64,000 nucleotides of DNA from contig CANSEY010000016.1 of the NCBI GenBank assembly GCA_947646015.1, positions 1-64,000 on the forward strand. The letters run 5' to 3'. The first letter of the stretch is position 1. Every line of letters starts with the position of its first letter. This document shows positions 37,456-48,178 of this stretch, piece after piece. Made by a program: the position numbers and the translations under genes. Source of the stretch: an uncultured Bacteroides sp. (GTDB lineage: Bacteria > Bacteroidota > Bacteroidia > Bacteroidales > Bacteroidaceae). The notes under the pieces are model-generated. The model was not told where the DNA came from. It searched no databases and saw nothing but the letters and a program-made list of their open reading frames with translations.

Positions 37456-38620
37456 ATGAGAAAAACATTCTTGGTGATGAGCAGGCTTATCGATTTATTT
37501 GTGGATATCTTGCCTATAGATGAGCTTGGGTTTAAACATGTCAAACTTCAATCAGAAGGGAGACCACCGTATAATCCTGCAACATTACTAAAATTGTATT
37601 TATATGGTTATAAGCACTCAATAAGATCATCAAGAAAGTTGGAACACTTCCTGTAAAGTAAATGTGGAATTATGGTGGCTATTAGGAGGCTTAATGCCCT
37701 CTTTTCGGACAATTGCTTATTTAAAAAAAAATAATGCGGAGGCTTTTAGAAAAGTCTTTAGGCAGTTTGTCCTTATGCTAAAGGATATGGGTCTGATAGA
37801 AGGCGAAACCATAGGTATAGATTCTTTCAAGATATTTGCCCAAAATAGTCTCAGAAACAATTATACACAAAAGAAGATAGACAGACATCTTGAATATATA
37901 GATAACCGTATTGAAGAATTTGAAGTAGCTTTAGATAAGACTGATAAAGAAGAAGAAAAAGAACTTCTTAAATCTAAGATTAAATTACAACAAGACAGGC
38001 GTAAGAAATACGAAACTCTTGATACGGAATTGAAGAATAGTAATGATACTCAAATAAGTCTAACAGACAAAGATTCAAGAGCATTAATGTTAACCAATAA
38101 TGTATCAGGAGTTGAATATGCGGTTCAAGCAGCCTTTGATAGTAAACACAAATTATTGGTTCACTCTCATATTGGAGCATCAACTGATAAAAGAGAACTA
38201 TCAACAGCGGCATTGACCGTCCAGGAACTACTACAATTAGATTCGTTCAACACACTTAGCGATGCCGGTTATACTAGCGGCGACCAACTACAAGCCTGTA
38301 AATATTCAGGAATATGTACTTATTCATCGCCTATGCCATCAACATCACCTAATTCGAATTCCATACCACTGGCTGAATTTCATTATATAAATGACGGAGA
38401 TTATTATATCTGCCCTTGTGGAGAACAAATGACAACAACAGGGAAATGGAGAATCCGTCCCAATTATAGATCAAAAGTATATAAAACATCAGCTTGTGTA
38501 AATTGCTCAATAAGAGAAAAATGTACTCAAAATCAAAATGGCAGAGTAATAGAAAGAAGTGAATATCAAGATGTAATAGATGAAAATAACGCCAGAGTTA
38601 TGAATCATCTGTTGCAAGGG
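37456..38620 (+). mobile_element. IS1182 family element, transposase frameshifted and 3'-truncated
   Basis: The N-terminal part (37456-37656) has LQSEGRPPYNPATLLKLYLY and GYKHSIRSSRKLE. Near 37645 the frame shifts into KVNVELWWLLGGLMPSFRTI and the second frame carries LIEGETIGIDSFKIFAQNS, a long Glu/Lys coiled coil, EYAVQAAFDSKHKLLV, LSDAGYTSGDQL and the Cys-rich CPCGEQM...ACVNCSIREKC. Homology stops after NARVMNHLLQ at about 38620. The usual EHPFGTLKRQWG tail and its Glu are gone, and the sequence joins a lipoprotein fragment from the other strand. The element is inactive. Confidence 0.85.
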
Positions 38621-38738
38621 CGCGCAGCAGACATTCGTAATGTCGCACAACTTCCGCCTCTTCACCGCCCTGACGGGAACTGCCACAGCCCCCCCAAAAC
38701 AGTCCAAACAAAAAGACTAAAACAGTTGATCGTTTCAT
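38621..38738 (-). pseudogene. 5' fragment of a lipoprotein gene cut by the IS1182 element
   Basis: From ATG at 38738 the minus strand reads a clean signal peptide and lipobox, MKRSTVLVFLFGLFWGGCGS, then SRQGGEEAEVVRHYECLL before it runs into IS1182 sequence after 39 codons. It starts 24 nt after the stop of the adhesin gene, so it was probably the last gene of the fimbrial operon. Its identity beyond being a lipoprotein cannot be told. Confidence 0.6.
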
Positions 38739-38762
38739 GGTGCTGTTTGTTTAATGGTTAAA

Positions 38763-40922
38763 TTACTGGTCATGCACACAACGGACACTACCGCCCAGCA
38801 GATAATGATAACCATAATATTCATTAAACCCTGCAGGTAACCCGGCCGGACTATGAATGTCATTACCGGCACCATGCATTAAGGCCCATCTATTACGATT
38901 AACCCTATATGTGGGCGCTGTTTTTCCAGCTCCGATATCAGGATTCCAATATATTCCTGTATGTAATACAGAGGCAGGAGAATGTCGTTGAGGTGATGAA
39001 TATATCATTGGAGTTTGTGTCCAGATAGCTAAAACGCCTTCTTCATATCCACCATCGGGGGCAGATATGGCTGGAAAAGACTTAGCTATTCCCGCACCGC
39101 TTTCTATCAATCGAGTAAATACAACAGGATAAGAGCCTGTTATAGACTGTATCAGATTAATAACCTCCCAAGCCGTAGGGAGTCGCCAGCCATCGGGGCA
39201 GGCACGTTGGGGAATACTGCCATAATAAATGGGTCCGACCATAGCTGGTGCCAAAGAATATGAACGAGGACGAGCAGCCATATTAGGACCTCCTTCCCTA
39301 CTGGCGTCTATCATCCAACAAACACCACCATTACCCATACGGGTAGTCTGATAGTTACTGCCACCGATACGCATAAGTTTCATGGAATTTCCGAAACCAC
39401 AAGCCGGTTGCTGGCTTACATGCAAACGATATTCCAATTCGTTAGCAGAATTTCCTGTTCGTATGGAAAGGACAGCACTACGCATATTCTGGGTAAAGTT
39501 CTTACTGTTTGCCGAAATAGTAACCGTGGCTGGTACTCCCGCTGTACCCGAGGTTTGGCTGAGTGAAATCCATGAAGGTTTTCCGGTTATTTGCCAATTG
39601 GTATTCTCTGTAGTTATATTTACGGGTAATGAAGCGACACCTATTTGGATATCACCGTCAAAAGCGAACACCCGTTTGTCCACCGTCAGCCGTTTGTTCC
39701 CTCGTACTATTACTTCTTCTTGTACCTCGTTCCACGGCACGATACGGCATTTAAGGGTATGGTTTCCTTTGAAAGCTTCCTCGGGAGTTTGGGCCGGCAA
39801 CCCGTCCACACTTTCCACTTGTACTTTATATTCATGATTACGCAGAATATCCATCGGCACTCCCGAACCGTAGTCCTTGAAGTCGAGGCGGTAGTAACCG
39901 TCTACCGACGGCTTAGAGCCGGTGAGATACGGCTTCACGTGCATAACCAGACAAAGGTCGTCCAGCGCATTCCCGCCCGAGGGGCGGTTCTTGTTGTCCA
40001 CCTCGCACAGGTAGAACGTCTTTTGTGAGCCGTTGAAAATACCGATATTCCCGGGTGACACATCGCTGTTCAATGAGGTGAATGTACCCCGTGTCTGCCG
40101 TGCCCCGACGGGTACGGTGGGAGTATTCACTTGCTTGCCCGTCACATTATAGTTGTCCGGTGCAATGCGTCCTTTTGCCCGGTAATTGTACAGCCGCAGA
40201 TCGTTGTAATAATAGAAAAAGCCTTTTAGGTCGGATTCAAGAGGATTGATAAGCGTGAACTTAGCTACCGCACGTATCATCGTCACCTCTTGGGGAGCGC
40301 CAGAGGGAGAGAAACCTTCGCCCACCGCTTGGTTGGGAAGCTCGCCCCACATGGGTATGCCATTCGTAAAGTCGGGTGCGGCATCCGTTCCGACATCGAA
40401 TGCCAGGCGGTTCATTACCCCCTCTTTCTGTTCTCCGAATGCAGCAGCAAGGGTATTCACCTGCTCACGGACATTGGCAAGCACCACGAGTGTCTGATGT
40501 TCGGGAGCTCCCATCAGCTGTACACGTACGGTTTGTGTGCCGATATCGTATGTACCCTGTGCACGGTAGAAGAATGTACCTTTCTTTATATTCGTAGGAT
40601 CTGCAGGATCAACCTTGAATGAAAGTACATCTACAGTATTGATTCCATTTTCATCTATAGCACGTGTCAGCGGCGCACGCGTTTCGGAACTTTGCGAGGT
40701 GTTCATTTCAGCAGCCTGTTTTGAAGCACCGGTTTTAAAGTTCAGGTAAATAACGGCTGTATGTCCGTTCGCTTGCGGCACCGACTGCTCCGCATCATCA
40801 CTGCAAGCGGTCGGAAGGAGCGCCGCCATTGCAATCCACAGCACAGCTGAGGCATGTCGCCTCCACAGATATGCCACACGGGTGAAACCGGATAAACCGG
40901 AAGTCTGAAATCCTATATTCAT
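38763..40922 (-). CDS. Fimbrial tip-like adhesin lipoprotein with BACON and Fib_succ_major-type domains
   Basis: 719 residues, intact. A long N-terminus leads to the lipobox LLPTACSDD (Cys near 40). The fimbrillin-type region follows (VDVLSFKVDP, QTLVVLANVREQVN, MIRAVAKFTLINPL). The middle has a BACON-like Ig domain (VDKRVFAFDGDIQIGVASLP, WISLSQTSGTAGVPATVTIS, about 410-500). The C-terminal third carries CPDGWRLPTAWEVINLI and other signatures of the Fib_succ_major adhesive domain. Such three-part proteins in Bacteroidales are thought to sit at fimbrial tips and bind host or microbial ligands. It is downstream of a similarly built but broken gene in the same operon. Confidence 0.8.
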   Translation of the reverse strand: MNIGFQTSGLSGFTRVAYLWRRHASAVLWIAMAALLPTACSDDAEQSVPQANGHTAVIYLNFKTGASKQAAEMNTSQSSETRAPLTRAIDENGINTVDVLSFKVDPADPTNIKKGTFFYRAQGTYDIGTQTVRVQLMGAPEHQTLVVLANVREQVNTLAAAFGEQKEGVMNRLAFDVGTDAAPDFTNGIPMWGELPNQAVGEGFSPSGAPQEVTMIRAVAKFTLINPLESDLKGFFYYYNDLRLYNYRAKGRIAPDNYNVTGKQVNTPTVPVGARQTRGTFTSLNSDVSPGNIGIFNGSQKTFYLCEVDNKNRPSGGNALDDLCLVMHVKPYLTGSKPSVDGYYRLDFKDYGSGVPMDILRNHEYKVQVESVDGLPAQTPEEAFKGNHTLKCRIVPWNEVQEEVIVRGNKRLTVDKRVFAFDGDIQIGVASLPVNITTENTNWQITGKPSWISLSQTSGTAGVPATVTISANSKNFTQNMRSAVLSIRTGNSANELEYRLHVSQQPACGFGNSMKLMRIGGSNYQTTRMGNGGVCWMIDASREGGPNMAARPRSYSLAPAMVGPIYYGSIPQRACPDGWRLPTAWEVINLIQSITGSYPVVFTRLIESGAGIAKSFPAISAPDGGYEEGVLAIWTQTPMIYSSPQRHSPASVLHTGIYWNPDIGAGKTAPTYRVNRNRWALMHGAGNDIHSPAGLPAGFNEYYGYHYLLGGSVRCVHDQ

Positions 40923-41005
40923 TTTTCTTCTTTTTTTAGTAATATATCTATTTTTTATATCAACTTTCTTACAAACTAAATTGCATCGGTCATATACCGT
41001 CTTAC

Positions 41006-43366
41006 TTATTTATCGGCGAACAGACGAACGGAAAACCCGTGGTGTTTAACGTCTCTGTAGTTCGCGAACGCAGAGTACGAGTAGAAAGACACGTTCCAAG
41101 CATTGCCGAGGAGGCTGGGAAACTCCGTGCTCGACCAATACCGACCATATTCGCCTCGGGCTTCGAGCAAACCACTCGAAATGAACGTTGGGAAGGAGAT
41201 ATAACCGGCAGCCGGAAAAATACGAACGACAGCCTCGGAAGTATGGCTATCCCACCAAGAATCATTATTGATAGTGCTAATGTTTCCTGTAAATGCGCTG
41301 CCCAAGTAAACACAATCCACTTTCAATAGGGAAGTAAAGTCATGGTTGGCAAACGAACCCACGCGGGTGTAACGGTAAGCACAAACCATATTATTATCAG
41401 TAGCAAGAGGGAAATCGGATAGGGAAGAATCATCGATAGGATTACCGGTACCTTGTTTGAAACGCAGAGCGTAACAAACACCGTTACCCGAAGAGAAATA
41501 ATCGTTGGCGAAAGTTTTTTTGATGCCACCGAACTCAATAGCCTCGTTGACATTAGAAGTATTAGTAGGGGAATCATATTGGGTATTACCGCTGTAGGAG
41601 AAAACGCCCGTCAACTCCCAGCGGGAAGGCAGGTGGTAACCATAACCGGGATGCCCCAGTTTAAAAAAGACATCATCAAAGAGCTTCTTGGCATTTGGAT
41701 TGTAAGTATCATTATTCTCTCCTGTGAGCACGTACCAATTATAATAACCGGATTGGTCATTGCTATGGCTCGAAGCCCAATGAAGATTAGGGTCAGTCTG
41801 GGCTGCAGTGGGAGAAATACCCGGAGGAACGGAAGAAATGAAAGGAGAATTATAGATAGAGCCACCGGCGAGGTTATATTCGGCAACATAATCCAAAGGC
41901 GTACCGATCTGCTTAATATTGATTTTAGTATAAAGTCGTCCAGCCCGTATCTACAGATAACCATCCTTGAATCCCTTGCCATTCGTGATGGCCTGCAATT
42001 CCTCCGTAACCGGATTGGTGAGAGTGGCGCCAGCCGCCCCACTGTTTTGACTGGGTTTCAGCCATGAATTAGAAACTGAAATTGTTGTTCCGTCGGCATT
42101 ATAGGCACCGACCTTCCACCCACTGGGGTAATTGGTGCGCACAGAAAATTTGTTCTGTGTGCTTGTGGCATCGTGCTTGCCTTGAAGTGTCATCGCCGTT
42201 CGGGTCACTGCCAAGAAATGCCCCGATTCATTGAACGTTATATCTGTGAATGCGTCTATCACGATGGGCACTACTACGATGTTATGGTTGGTAAAGTTGT
42301 CCGGGCTGGTTACAGCCTCGTTCAAAGTGGCAAACCCCGGCCCTTTCACTTCCTTGATGGTGAAAATATAGCGGTGGTTGCGCAGAATGGGCATGTATTT
42401 ACCCTTTTCGTAAGGACTCGTGCCACCGCCCTTGATACCGTCCCATGTATAATCCATTCAGTAGTAGTATTCTCTTCCTTGATAGGCAAGATTTATAACT
42501 ATACAAGGACGGCTGCCGCCGGAGATAGCCGACTGTTCATTCAAATAATAAGTGATGACATTCGGAGATGCGGTGTTTGCAGTTCCCTCAAGCGGGTGCC
42601 CGCCACTGACTGCTGGCTGCGATGTGGCAGGCAGTGTGGGAGTCATGTATCCCGACTGTGAAGCGGTGGTATTGTATGTAGCAAGATCTACCCAAACGCG
42701 TCCGTTGCCTACGGAATTGACGAAGTAAACCTTTCCCGCAGCTGTCGTGGCTCCCGAAGTTGTAGGATTGATGATATCCACCTTCGCCAGCATGCGGATA
42801 AGCGGTATTTCCTGCGCAATGGTTTGCGACACACCGGCTTTCAGTTCAAAGCCTCCCGCCGGGGCATGCTCGCCGTACATGGGTATGTATGTGCCCGTAC
42901 CTTCTTGTCCGAACCTACCCACGACTTCCACTTGCTTAAGAGCATCATAGGTGGAACCGGCTGTTATATTTGCCAGTTCTGTTTGGGCATTAGCTATGAG
43001 AGCTATACGTTTGTATCTGCCCGCAATAACGGGCACAGAGAAGTATTTCGTATCCGAAGAGCCTGAAAGTGTATGCAACGAGCTGCCCAGAATATCATAT
43101 TTCACCTTGACTTTCTCCGTACCGCCTTCATCGGCAAACATCAGTACGGTAATCTCTGTTATCCCTTTCTCGTCTACACCACGAGTATTCGCCGCCCGGA
43201 AATCGGGAATCCTGACAGAAAGTGTCACTTCGGCCGTCTCACCTTTGCCGGACACGGGCGGAACAGGAAGAATGAGTTCGTCTTGCCGGCACGAAAGTAC
43301 GAGCGGCAGTAATAACAGGACCGACAGCAGGTTGCGGAACGGTATGATGATTGAACTACTTGGCAT
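41006..43366 (-). pseudogene. Fimbrial tip-like adhesin lipoprotein with two in-frame stop codons
   Basis: The gene starts at 43366 (MPSSSIIIPFRNLLSVLLLL, lipobox LVLSC) and reads as a fimbrillin-type protein (EITVLMFADEGG, KRIALIANAQTELAN, LIRMLAKVDIINP) to TGA at 42458-42460. The same frame continues directly with MDYTWDGIKGGG, LRNHRYIFTIKEVKGPGF, a BACON-like region ending AGATLTNPVTEELQ and TAG at 41951-41953. It continues again in the same frame with IRAGRLYTKINIKQIG, HLPSRWELTGVFSYSG and RYWSSTEF to the end at 41006. Undisturbed it would encode about 786 residues like its neighbour. The two stops are consistent with CGA to TGA and TAC/TAT to TAG changes. No frameshift is needed anywhere, so the damage looks recent. 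Confidence 0.8.
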
Positions 43367-43413
43367 AATATATTGTTTTATGATTTGCATTTCATGATTG
43401 ACCGGTGCGTTTT

Positions 43414-44337
43414 TTACACTCCTCCGGGTTTTACATTCTGATTTTCCCAATTCCTGATCGTTATTTTCGCATGACCGTTTGTAAAGGTAATCTCGATAGG
43501 AATGGTTACTTCAATATCTTCCTCCATCGGTATGTGGTAGCGGGCAATAAGCCCTGCCAACGAAATCGGGGGCACGATATGGTTTCCCGTGGTGGGATCG
43601 ATAATTTCCACCATGCCGGGGGTATCGGCCTTGAAACGGGGGATGTCAGTCGTGGCATTAGCATGGCGGTTGGTGACATCATATGCTACGGCAGGCTGGA
43701 ATGTCTTGTTCCGGCTTACGGACTGGAGACGCCATGTGCCCGGGGTTTCGTCGAACACCGGTCGCAAGGCTGACTCCATGCCCGTGATGTGTACCACAGG
43801 CTGCACGCTCACACCATCAAGGTGAAGACTTACACGGATAGTGCCGGGGCTGAAATTGACAGTATGGTCTCCAGTCTCGTGCTCACTGACCGTAAGTGGC
43901 GTGACAGCGAAAAGAAGCCGATCAAGCGTGGGGATGGAAGCGGAAGTCTCCGCATGCGGGTGTGAGGCGGAAAGGTTCCTTATGGTTTCTCCTTCGGAAA
44001 AGCCGCCGAGCTTGGTCTGTGCATCCGAAGCATTCGCCCAGAGCACGACAGTGTAGTTTCCCTGCGGCAGATACATCTCAACACCCTGCAAACGGTCAAG
44101 TTCACTCTTCTCCAGCGTCTGCATATGCTCAATACTGCCATCGGGACGGTACACACACAGCCTCACCCTCTGAACACGCTCTCCGAAAAGGTCAGCGGCA
44201 GAGCCGCGAGGCTTGTAGGTAAATCGTAACAGGGTATCCAGAGGGCAGCCCTCCAGGGACTCCCTGATGCACCTCGACAAGACTAAGGTTAAAATACCGG
44301 AAAGCATCAGGAAGCGTATAGCTTTATACAATTTCAT
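43414..44337 (-). CDS. FimB/Mfa2-family fimbrial anchor subunit
   Basis: 307 residues. Family features are the N-terminal CIRESLEGCPLDTLLRFTY after the signal sequence, RVRLCVYRPDGSIEHMQTLE, YLPQGNYTVVLWANASD and the C-terminal KITIRNWENQNVKPGGV. Mfa2-type lipoproteins cap the fibre base, tie it to the outer membrane and limit its length. The lipobox is odd: LVLSRC has Arg at the position before Cys, where Gly, Ala or Ser is normal. AGG may derive from GGG. It follows the major subunit by 238 nt and precedes the broken tip gene by 47 nt. Confidence 0.85.
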   Translation of the reverse strand: MKLYKAIRFLMLSGILTLVLSRCIRESLEGCPLDTLLRFTYKPRGSAADLFGERVQRVRLCVYRPDGSIEHMQTLEKSELDRLQGVEMYLPQGNYTVVLWANASDAQTKLGGFSEGETIRNLSASHPHAETSASIPTLDRLLFAVTPLTVSEHETGDHTVNFSPGTIRVSLHLDGVSVQPVVHITGMESALRPVFDETPGTWRLQSVSRNKTFQPAVAYDVTNRHANATTDIPRFKADTPGMVEIIDPTTGNHIVPPISLAGLIARYHIPMEEDIEVTIPIEITFTNGHAKITIRNWENQNVKPGGV

Positions 44338-44575
44338 GCGTAGTATCTTTTAGGTGAATAACTGTGGTTATGACTTTATATGAATATACGTGTTATGATT
44401 TAACAGGTTATAGAAATACAGGTCGTGAGGTCAGGGCAAAAGACACCCACGACCTGCTTACATTCCGCCGTGCGAGAGGAACTGGTGAACTAGTAAAATG
44501 AGCTAAAAATCTCCTCTACGCAAACGGACTTGTAAAAGAAACAAACAAATACAATATACCTTGATGGTATGACAG

Positions 44576-45742
44576 TTAGAGATTAGGCTTGACAGGAACG
44601 ACCGTCCAGGCTTTTACCGTCACCTTCAACCAAACGCTGACAGCACTGGTATTAGGTATTGTGGAAAGGTTGCTCTCGTCAAATGTAAAGTCGGCTTTCG
44701 AGATAGTATAAATCTTTCCTTTTTCCAGTTCTACAATATTGCCACTGCCATCTTTGAATCCTCTCACGGTGATAAACTGGTCACCTGTGCCGGAATTCAC
44801 GCTGCTGCCGGCCTTAGCAGCCAAATTACTCAACTTAAATACGAGCTGGAGTTGCTCGTTCGCGTCAGTACTGTTACCGTTAGGAACAACCTGATATGCC
44901 CAACGTTGCCCTGCAGTTGGCGGAATGACTTCCTTTGGGATACCTGTAGCAGCGACGGCAGACTGGTCAAAGAGTTTTCCAGCGTTAGCAGGGGTGTAAA
45001 GCCCCTGTCCTTGAGCATAGGCAGCAGGAGTAGCACCATATTGTACTTTCGTTCCCACAACGGTACCGGCCAGGTTGAACTTTTCAAAGAAGTTATTCAC
45101 ATAGATTCCTTCCAGCGTAAAACCATCCACCGCACTGGAGGCCGTAGTCGCCAGACCTTCGATTTCGACACGTGCCACGGCAGGACCGATTTCCACTTCG
45201 GCATACTTGTCACCGTCCGTTATTCCAGGGGCATAAGGCAGGGCCGGACTACCGGTAGTCCATGTCTGCAGGGGTTTGTCATCGCCGCTCAACACCACAT
45301 CCGCAACTGCAGACTGGCTTGTGATTTCCAGTTGTACAGCTTTCAATGCAGCTACGGTTCCACCTGTAGGCAATGAAGTTCCGGCAGGAATATTACCACA
45401 TACCGTTACAGTGGTAGCCGCCGCGGGTACATCCGTTATTTGGGTACCGGTAGTCAGATTCGCAATCGTGATGGGAGTGGTTGTAGTCGCGTTCACATAT
45501 TTCAGAATGCTGGTCCCGTCATGGAAGTATACATGCAGATTACTTACCGTAGCAACCGTTCCCGAGGCTACAGGAGGCTCGGTCGATCTCGTCAGCGTCG
45601 GCAACTCCAGCTTCATGAATACGCTTCTCGCTTCCCCGTTCTTTACGTCAGGCACTTCGATGTCATCGTTACTGCACGCGGTGAATGCTGCAGCCATAGC
45701 AACCATTGTAAACACGCTTAACAAACTTTTTTTCATAATCAT
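44576..45742 (-). CDS. Major fimbrial subunit, FimA/Mfa1 type
   Basis: 388 residues (or 386 from the Met at 45736). The lipobox MAAAFTACSND gives an acylated precursor. The segment TLTRSTEP resembles the Arg/Lys site at which such precursors are cut in Porphyromonas so that strand exchange can begin. The two transthyretin-like domains are Ala/Thr-rich (TVTVCGNIPAGTSLPTGG, GPAVARVEIEGLATTASSAV), and the C-terminal donor strand reads SVWLKVTVKAWTVVPVKPNL. It polymerises into type V fimbriae on the surface. Its position between the DUF3868 gene and the Mfa2-like gene is the standard order. A 238-nt gap after it could hold a terminator or processing site that sets subunit ratios. Confidence 0.87.
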   Translation of the reverse strand: MIMKKSLLSVFTMVAMAAAFTACSNDDIEVPDVKNGEARSVFMKLELPTLTRSTEPPVASGTVATVSNLHVYFHDGTSILKYVNATTTTPITIANLTTGTQITDVPAAATTVTVCGNIPAGTSLPTGGTVAALKAVQLEITSQSAVADVVLSGDDKPLQTWTTGSPALPYAPGITDGDKYAEVEIGPAVARVEIEGLATTASSAVDGFTLEGIYVNNFFEKFNLAGTVVGTKVQYGATPAAYAQGQGLYTPANAGKLFDQSAVAATGIPKEVIPPTAGQRWAYQVVPNGNSTDANEQLQLVFKLSNLAAKAGSSVNSGTGDQFITVRGFKDGSGNIVELEKGKIYTISKADFTFDESNLSTIPNTSAVSVWLKVTVKAWTVVPVKPNL

Positions 45743-45844
45743 TGTAATTAAATTGTTAATAAAAAAATAAACACTAATAAAACACTTGTTAATATTTAAT
45801 TCGTACTTATACTTTTTTTCCTGTTTTGTTCTTTCTACTTTTTA

Positions 45845-47573
45845 CTATTTCCCTTCCGCTATCCTGTCCAGTTCCATACGGAGCCCGAAGAACTTGGGAA
45901 TGAGGTCCGACAGTTCCGGATCCAGGGGAATACGCAGGACAAGATTGGGATTCATGCGGCAGGCCGCAAGCATATGTTCCACTGCTAAGTAATCATCGCC
46001 CTGCCGGGCGCTTACCACAGCATGCAGGTATTCCTTGCGGGAATCTACGGGTAACTGGTCTAAAAGAGCGGAAGCCTCTTTATGATAACCGAGCTGTGTC
46101 AGGCAAAGGGCGGTGTTATAGTCAGGCCGTTTTTCCAATATCGGCAAGGCTTGCCGGTATTGTCGCTCTGAAAGGAGCCGCAAGGCTTCGGCATACTCTT
46201 CTCCCTGCGGAGTATATACGGGACCGCTTGCCGCAAGAGAGTCTGTCTCCGCAGAAGCTATGACATATTGGTCCAGAGCGGAACGGTCAACCAGGTCGCT
46301 AAGCGAGGCCACAATGAAGAGCAGCGTGTCCGAGGCGGCAGGCCGCCATGTGCTGCGGTCGGTGGCTTCCACGATAGACTCTAGCCGCACACGGAGCTTT
46401 TTCATTCCATCGGTGACGGGCAGAGAATATACATAGTTGTAGATATAATCATGTCCGGAAACTGAATCCGAATTCTGGCGGACCATCACGGAGTCGATAT
46501 AGGGGAAGGGAATCATACGCCGGCGGATTTCATCACGGTTACGGTCATTCATCTCATTTTCGGCAATCCGGTCGTAGAAATAACGGTGGCGGGAGATGTC
46601 CATCGAATCGGTGGCGGTGAGGACATAGTTGTGTATGTTGGACAGGCTGCGCCCCCCCGTTATAAAGGTCACGGAATTTCGAAGGTACACGATCGGCGGT
46701 AAGCTCGCGTTCCAGCCGGTACATCGGCCAAAAGGAGGCCGTACGATGATATTTACGGTCATAGGAGGCCCACAACCCGAGCGTGTCACGACCAGCCACA
46801 TAGCGCCGTACGCTTTCTTCGATCCGCTTGCGTTCCAGGCGGTGACGGAGTGTCGCACGGTTGGCCTGCGTACGCGTGTTCCAGAAATTCTGGCGTTCAA
46901 GGGCAAGGCGTTTCCACTTCTCGTAGGCAAGCTGACGGTCGCGCTCCTTGCCGTAAAGTTCATAGAAGAACCTCTGCCGGCAGGCGATATCCTTATTGAT
47001 GCCTTTACGGTCAAGATACACACTATCATAAGCCGAAGGATCGACAATTCCATTAAGAAACAGCCTGTACGCCTTATAGTCCGCTTCCTGCATGCGGGTA
47101 AAGGAAGAACCGGAAAGCACAACAGGTGGTAGCGGGAAGCCTGAACTGTCAGAGGTGCAGAGCATCGGGGTGAGTGTGACACGCCAGCAACTGTCAATCA
47201 GGAGGGAAGGGACATGGATATTGAATTCCAAACGCACGGAACCTTCCCGCATGGTGACCTGCTTGACGACCGTGCGTGCAGCGACGATGTCAACACCGCC
47301 CAGGTGTATGGTTTTCCATACGTCATCCGTACTGTCGGAGACCTCTTCGAACTCACCGGGAAGAGTGTCCGAAGAAGTGGTGAACCCCACCTGTTCGGCA
47401 AGCACTCCGGAAGGTGCGCTCTCCTCGTGGGGAAGAAAAATATTAGGACGGCCGGACTGCATAAACAGCCGCATAGTCCGCGGTTCGCGGGAAGTGGAAC
47501 AGGACACGGCCAGTAACACTCCCGCGCAGAAAGCGGCGGCCGTTATGTGGGATTTGAGATACTTATTCATCAT
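45845..47573 (-). pseudogene. DUF3868 fimbrial accessory lipoprotein, frameshifted in a C7 tract
   Basis: The first frame starts at 47573 with a lipobox (LLAVSCSTS), has GSVRLEFNIHVPSLLIDSCW and DYKAYRLFLNG, and runs to SKFRDLYNGG. There a run of seven G on the coding strand (C at 46652-46658) throws it into a wrong frame that ends at 46554. With six G the sequence continues as GRSLSNIHNYVLTATDSMD, RRRMIPFPYIDSVMVRQ, LRVRLESIVEATDR and a TPR-like end LAACRMNPNLVLRIPLDPEL to 45845, giving about 575 residues. DUF3868 proteins accompany FimA/Mfa1 operons and are likely needed for assembly. Slippage in the tract, mutation or a sequencing error would all look the same here. Confidence 0.8.
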
Positions 47574-47611
47574 TCAACTTTTTATATCTTGTTTCAACAG
47601 ATAAGATGGTT

Positions 47612-48178
47612 TCAGAAAAGATAAACCAGATTAACGGCGGTACGTGTGGGTGTCACATAGACACCGGAGCCCTTGCCGGTACGCTTACCGCAGTTCACGC
47701 AACGGTAACGTTCCCAGTCGGCCCAGACAACACCGAGACCCAGTTCGAACTCCAGATTCCAGCGACGCGAAAGGGGGCGCACCAGCCCCGCAGAAAGCCC
47801 GCCGCCGAAAGCTGTGCCTTCGTAACGGTAGCGATGTCCGAACAGACCACCCGCATTATATATGGAGAACACACCGTGGAGCCCGATAAAACAACCCCTT
47901 CCGTAAGTTTCGCGCATCCAATAACGCACACCAGGCTGGACTGTGAAGTTTTTAAGCTTGCCGTCATCCCAAAGACGGAAAGGATTGTACTGTACGGGAA
48001 GATGGGCGGACCAATGCGTGGAAAAAGCCATGGAACCCTCCACATTCAGATTCCCCGTACCTAAACCCACCAGATTGGTTCTGACAGAATAAAACTGCGC
48101 GGAAACCTTGTCTGAATACACAAGGCAGGCCAAGACACAGGCAAAACATAAAAAGTACTTTTTTCTATTCAAATTCAT
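47612..48178 (-). CDS. DUF3575 outer-membrane protein, first gene of the fimbrial operon
   Basis: 188 residues with a signal peptide ending near KVSAQ. The mature part is a small beta-barrel: FYSVRTNLVGLGTGNLNVEG, WSAHLPVQYNPFRLW, FTVQPGVRYWMRETYGRG, RRWNLEFELGLGVVWADWER and the terminal AVNLVYLF. DUF3575 genes stand at the head of fimbrial operons in many Bacteroidales and are assumed to help export or anchoring. A CVNCG pair could bind metal or form a disulfide. The gap to the DUF3868 gene is 38 nt. The promoter lies about 190 nt upstream. Confidence 0.85.
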   Translation of the reverse strand: MNLNRKKYFLCFACVLACLVYSDKVSAQFYSVRTNLVGLGTGNLNVEGSMAFSTHWSAHLPVQYNPFRLWDDGKLKNFTVQPGVRYWMRETYGRGCFIGLHGVFSIYNAGGLFGHRYRYEGTAFGGGLSAGLVRPLSRRWNLEFELGLGVVWADWERYRCVNCGKRTGKGSGVYVTPTRTAVNLVYLF

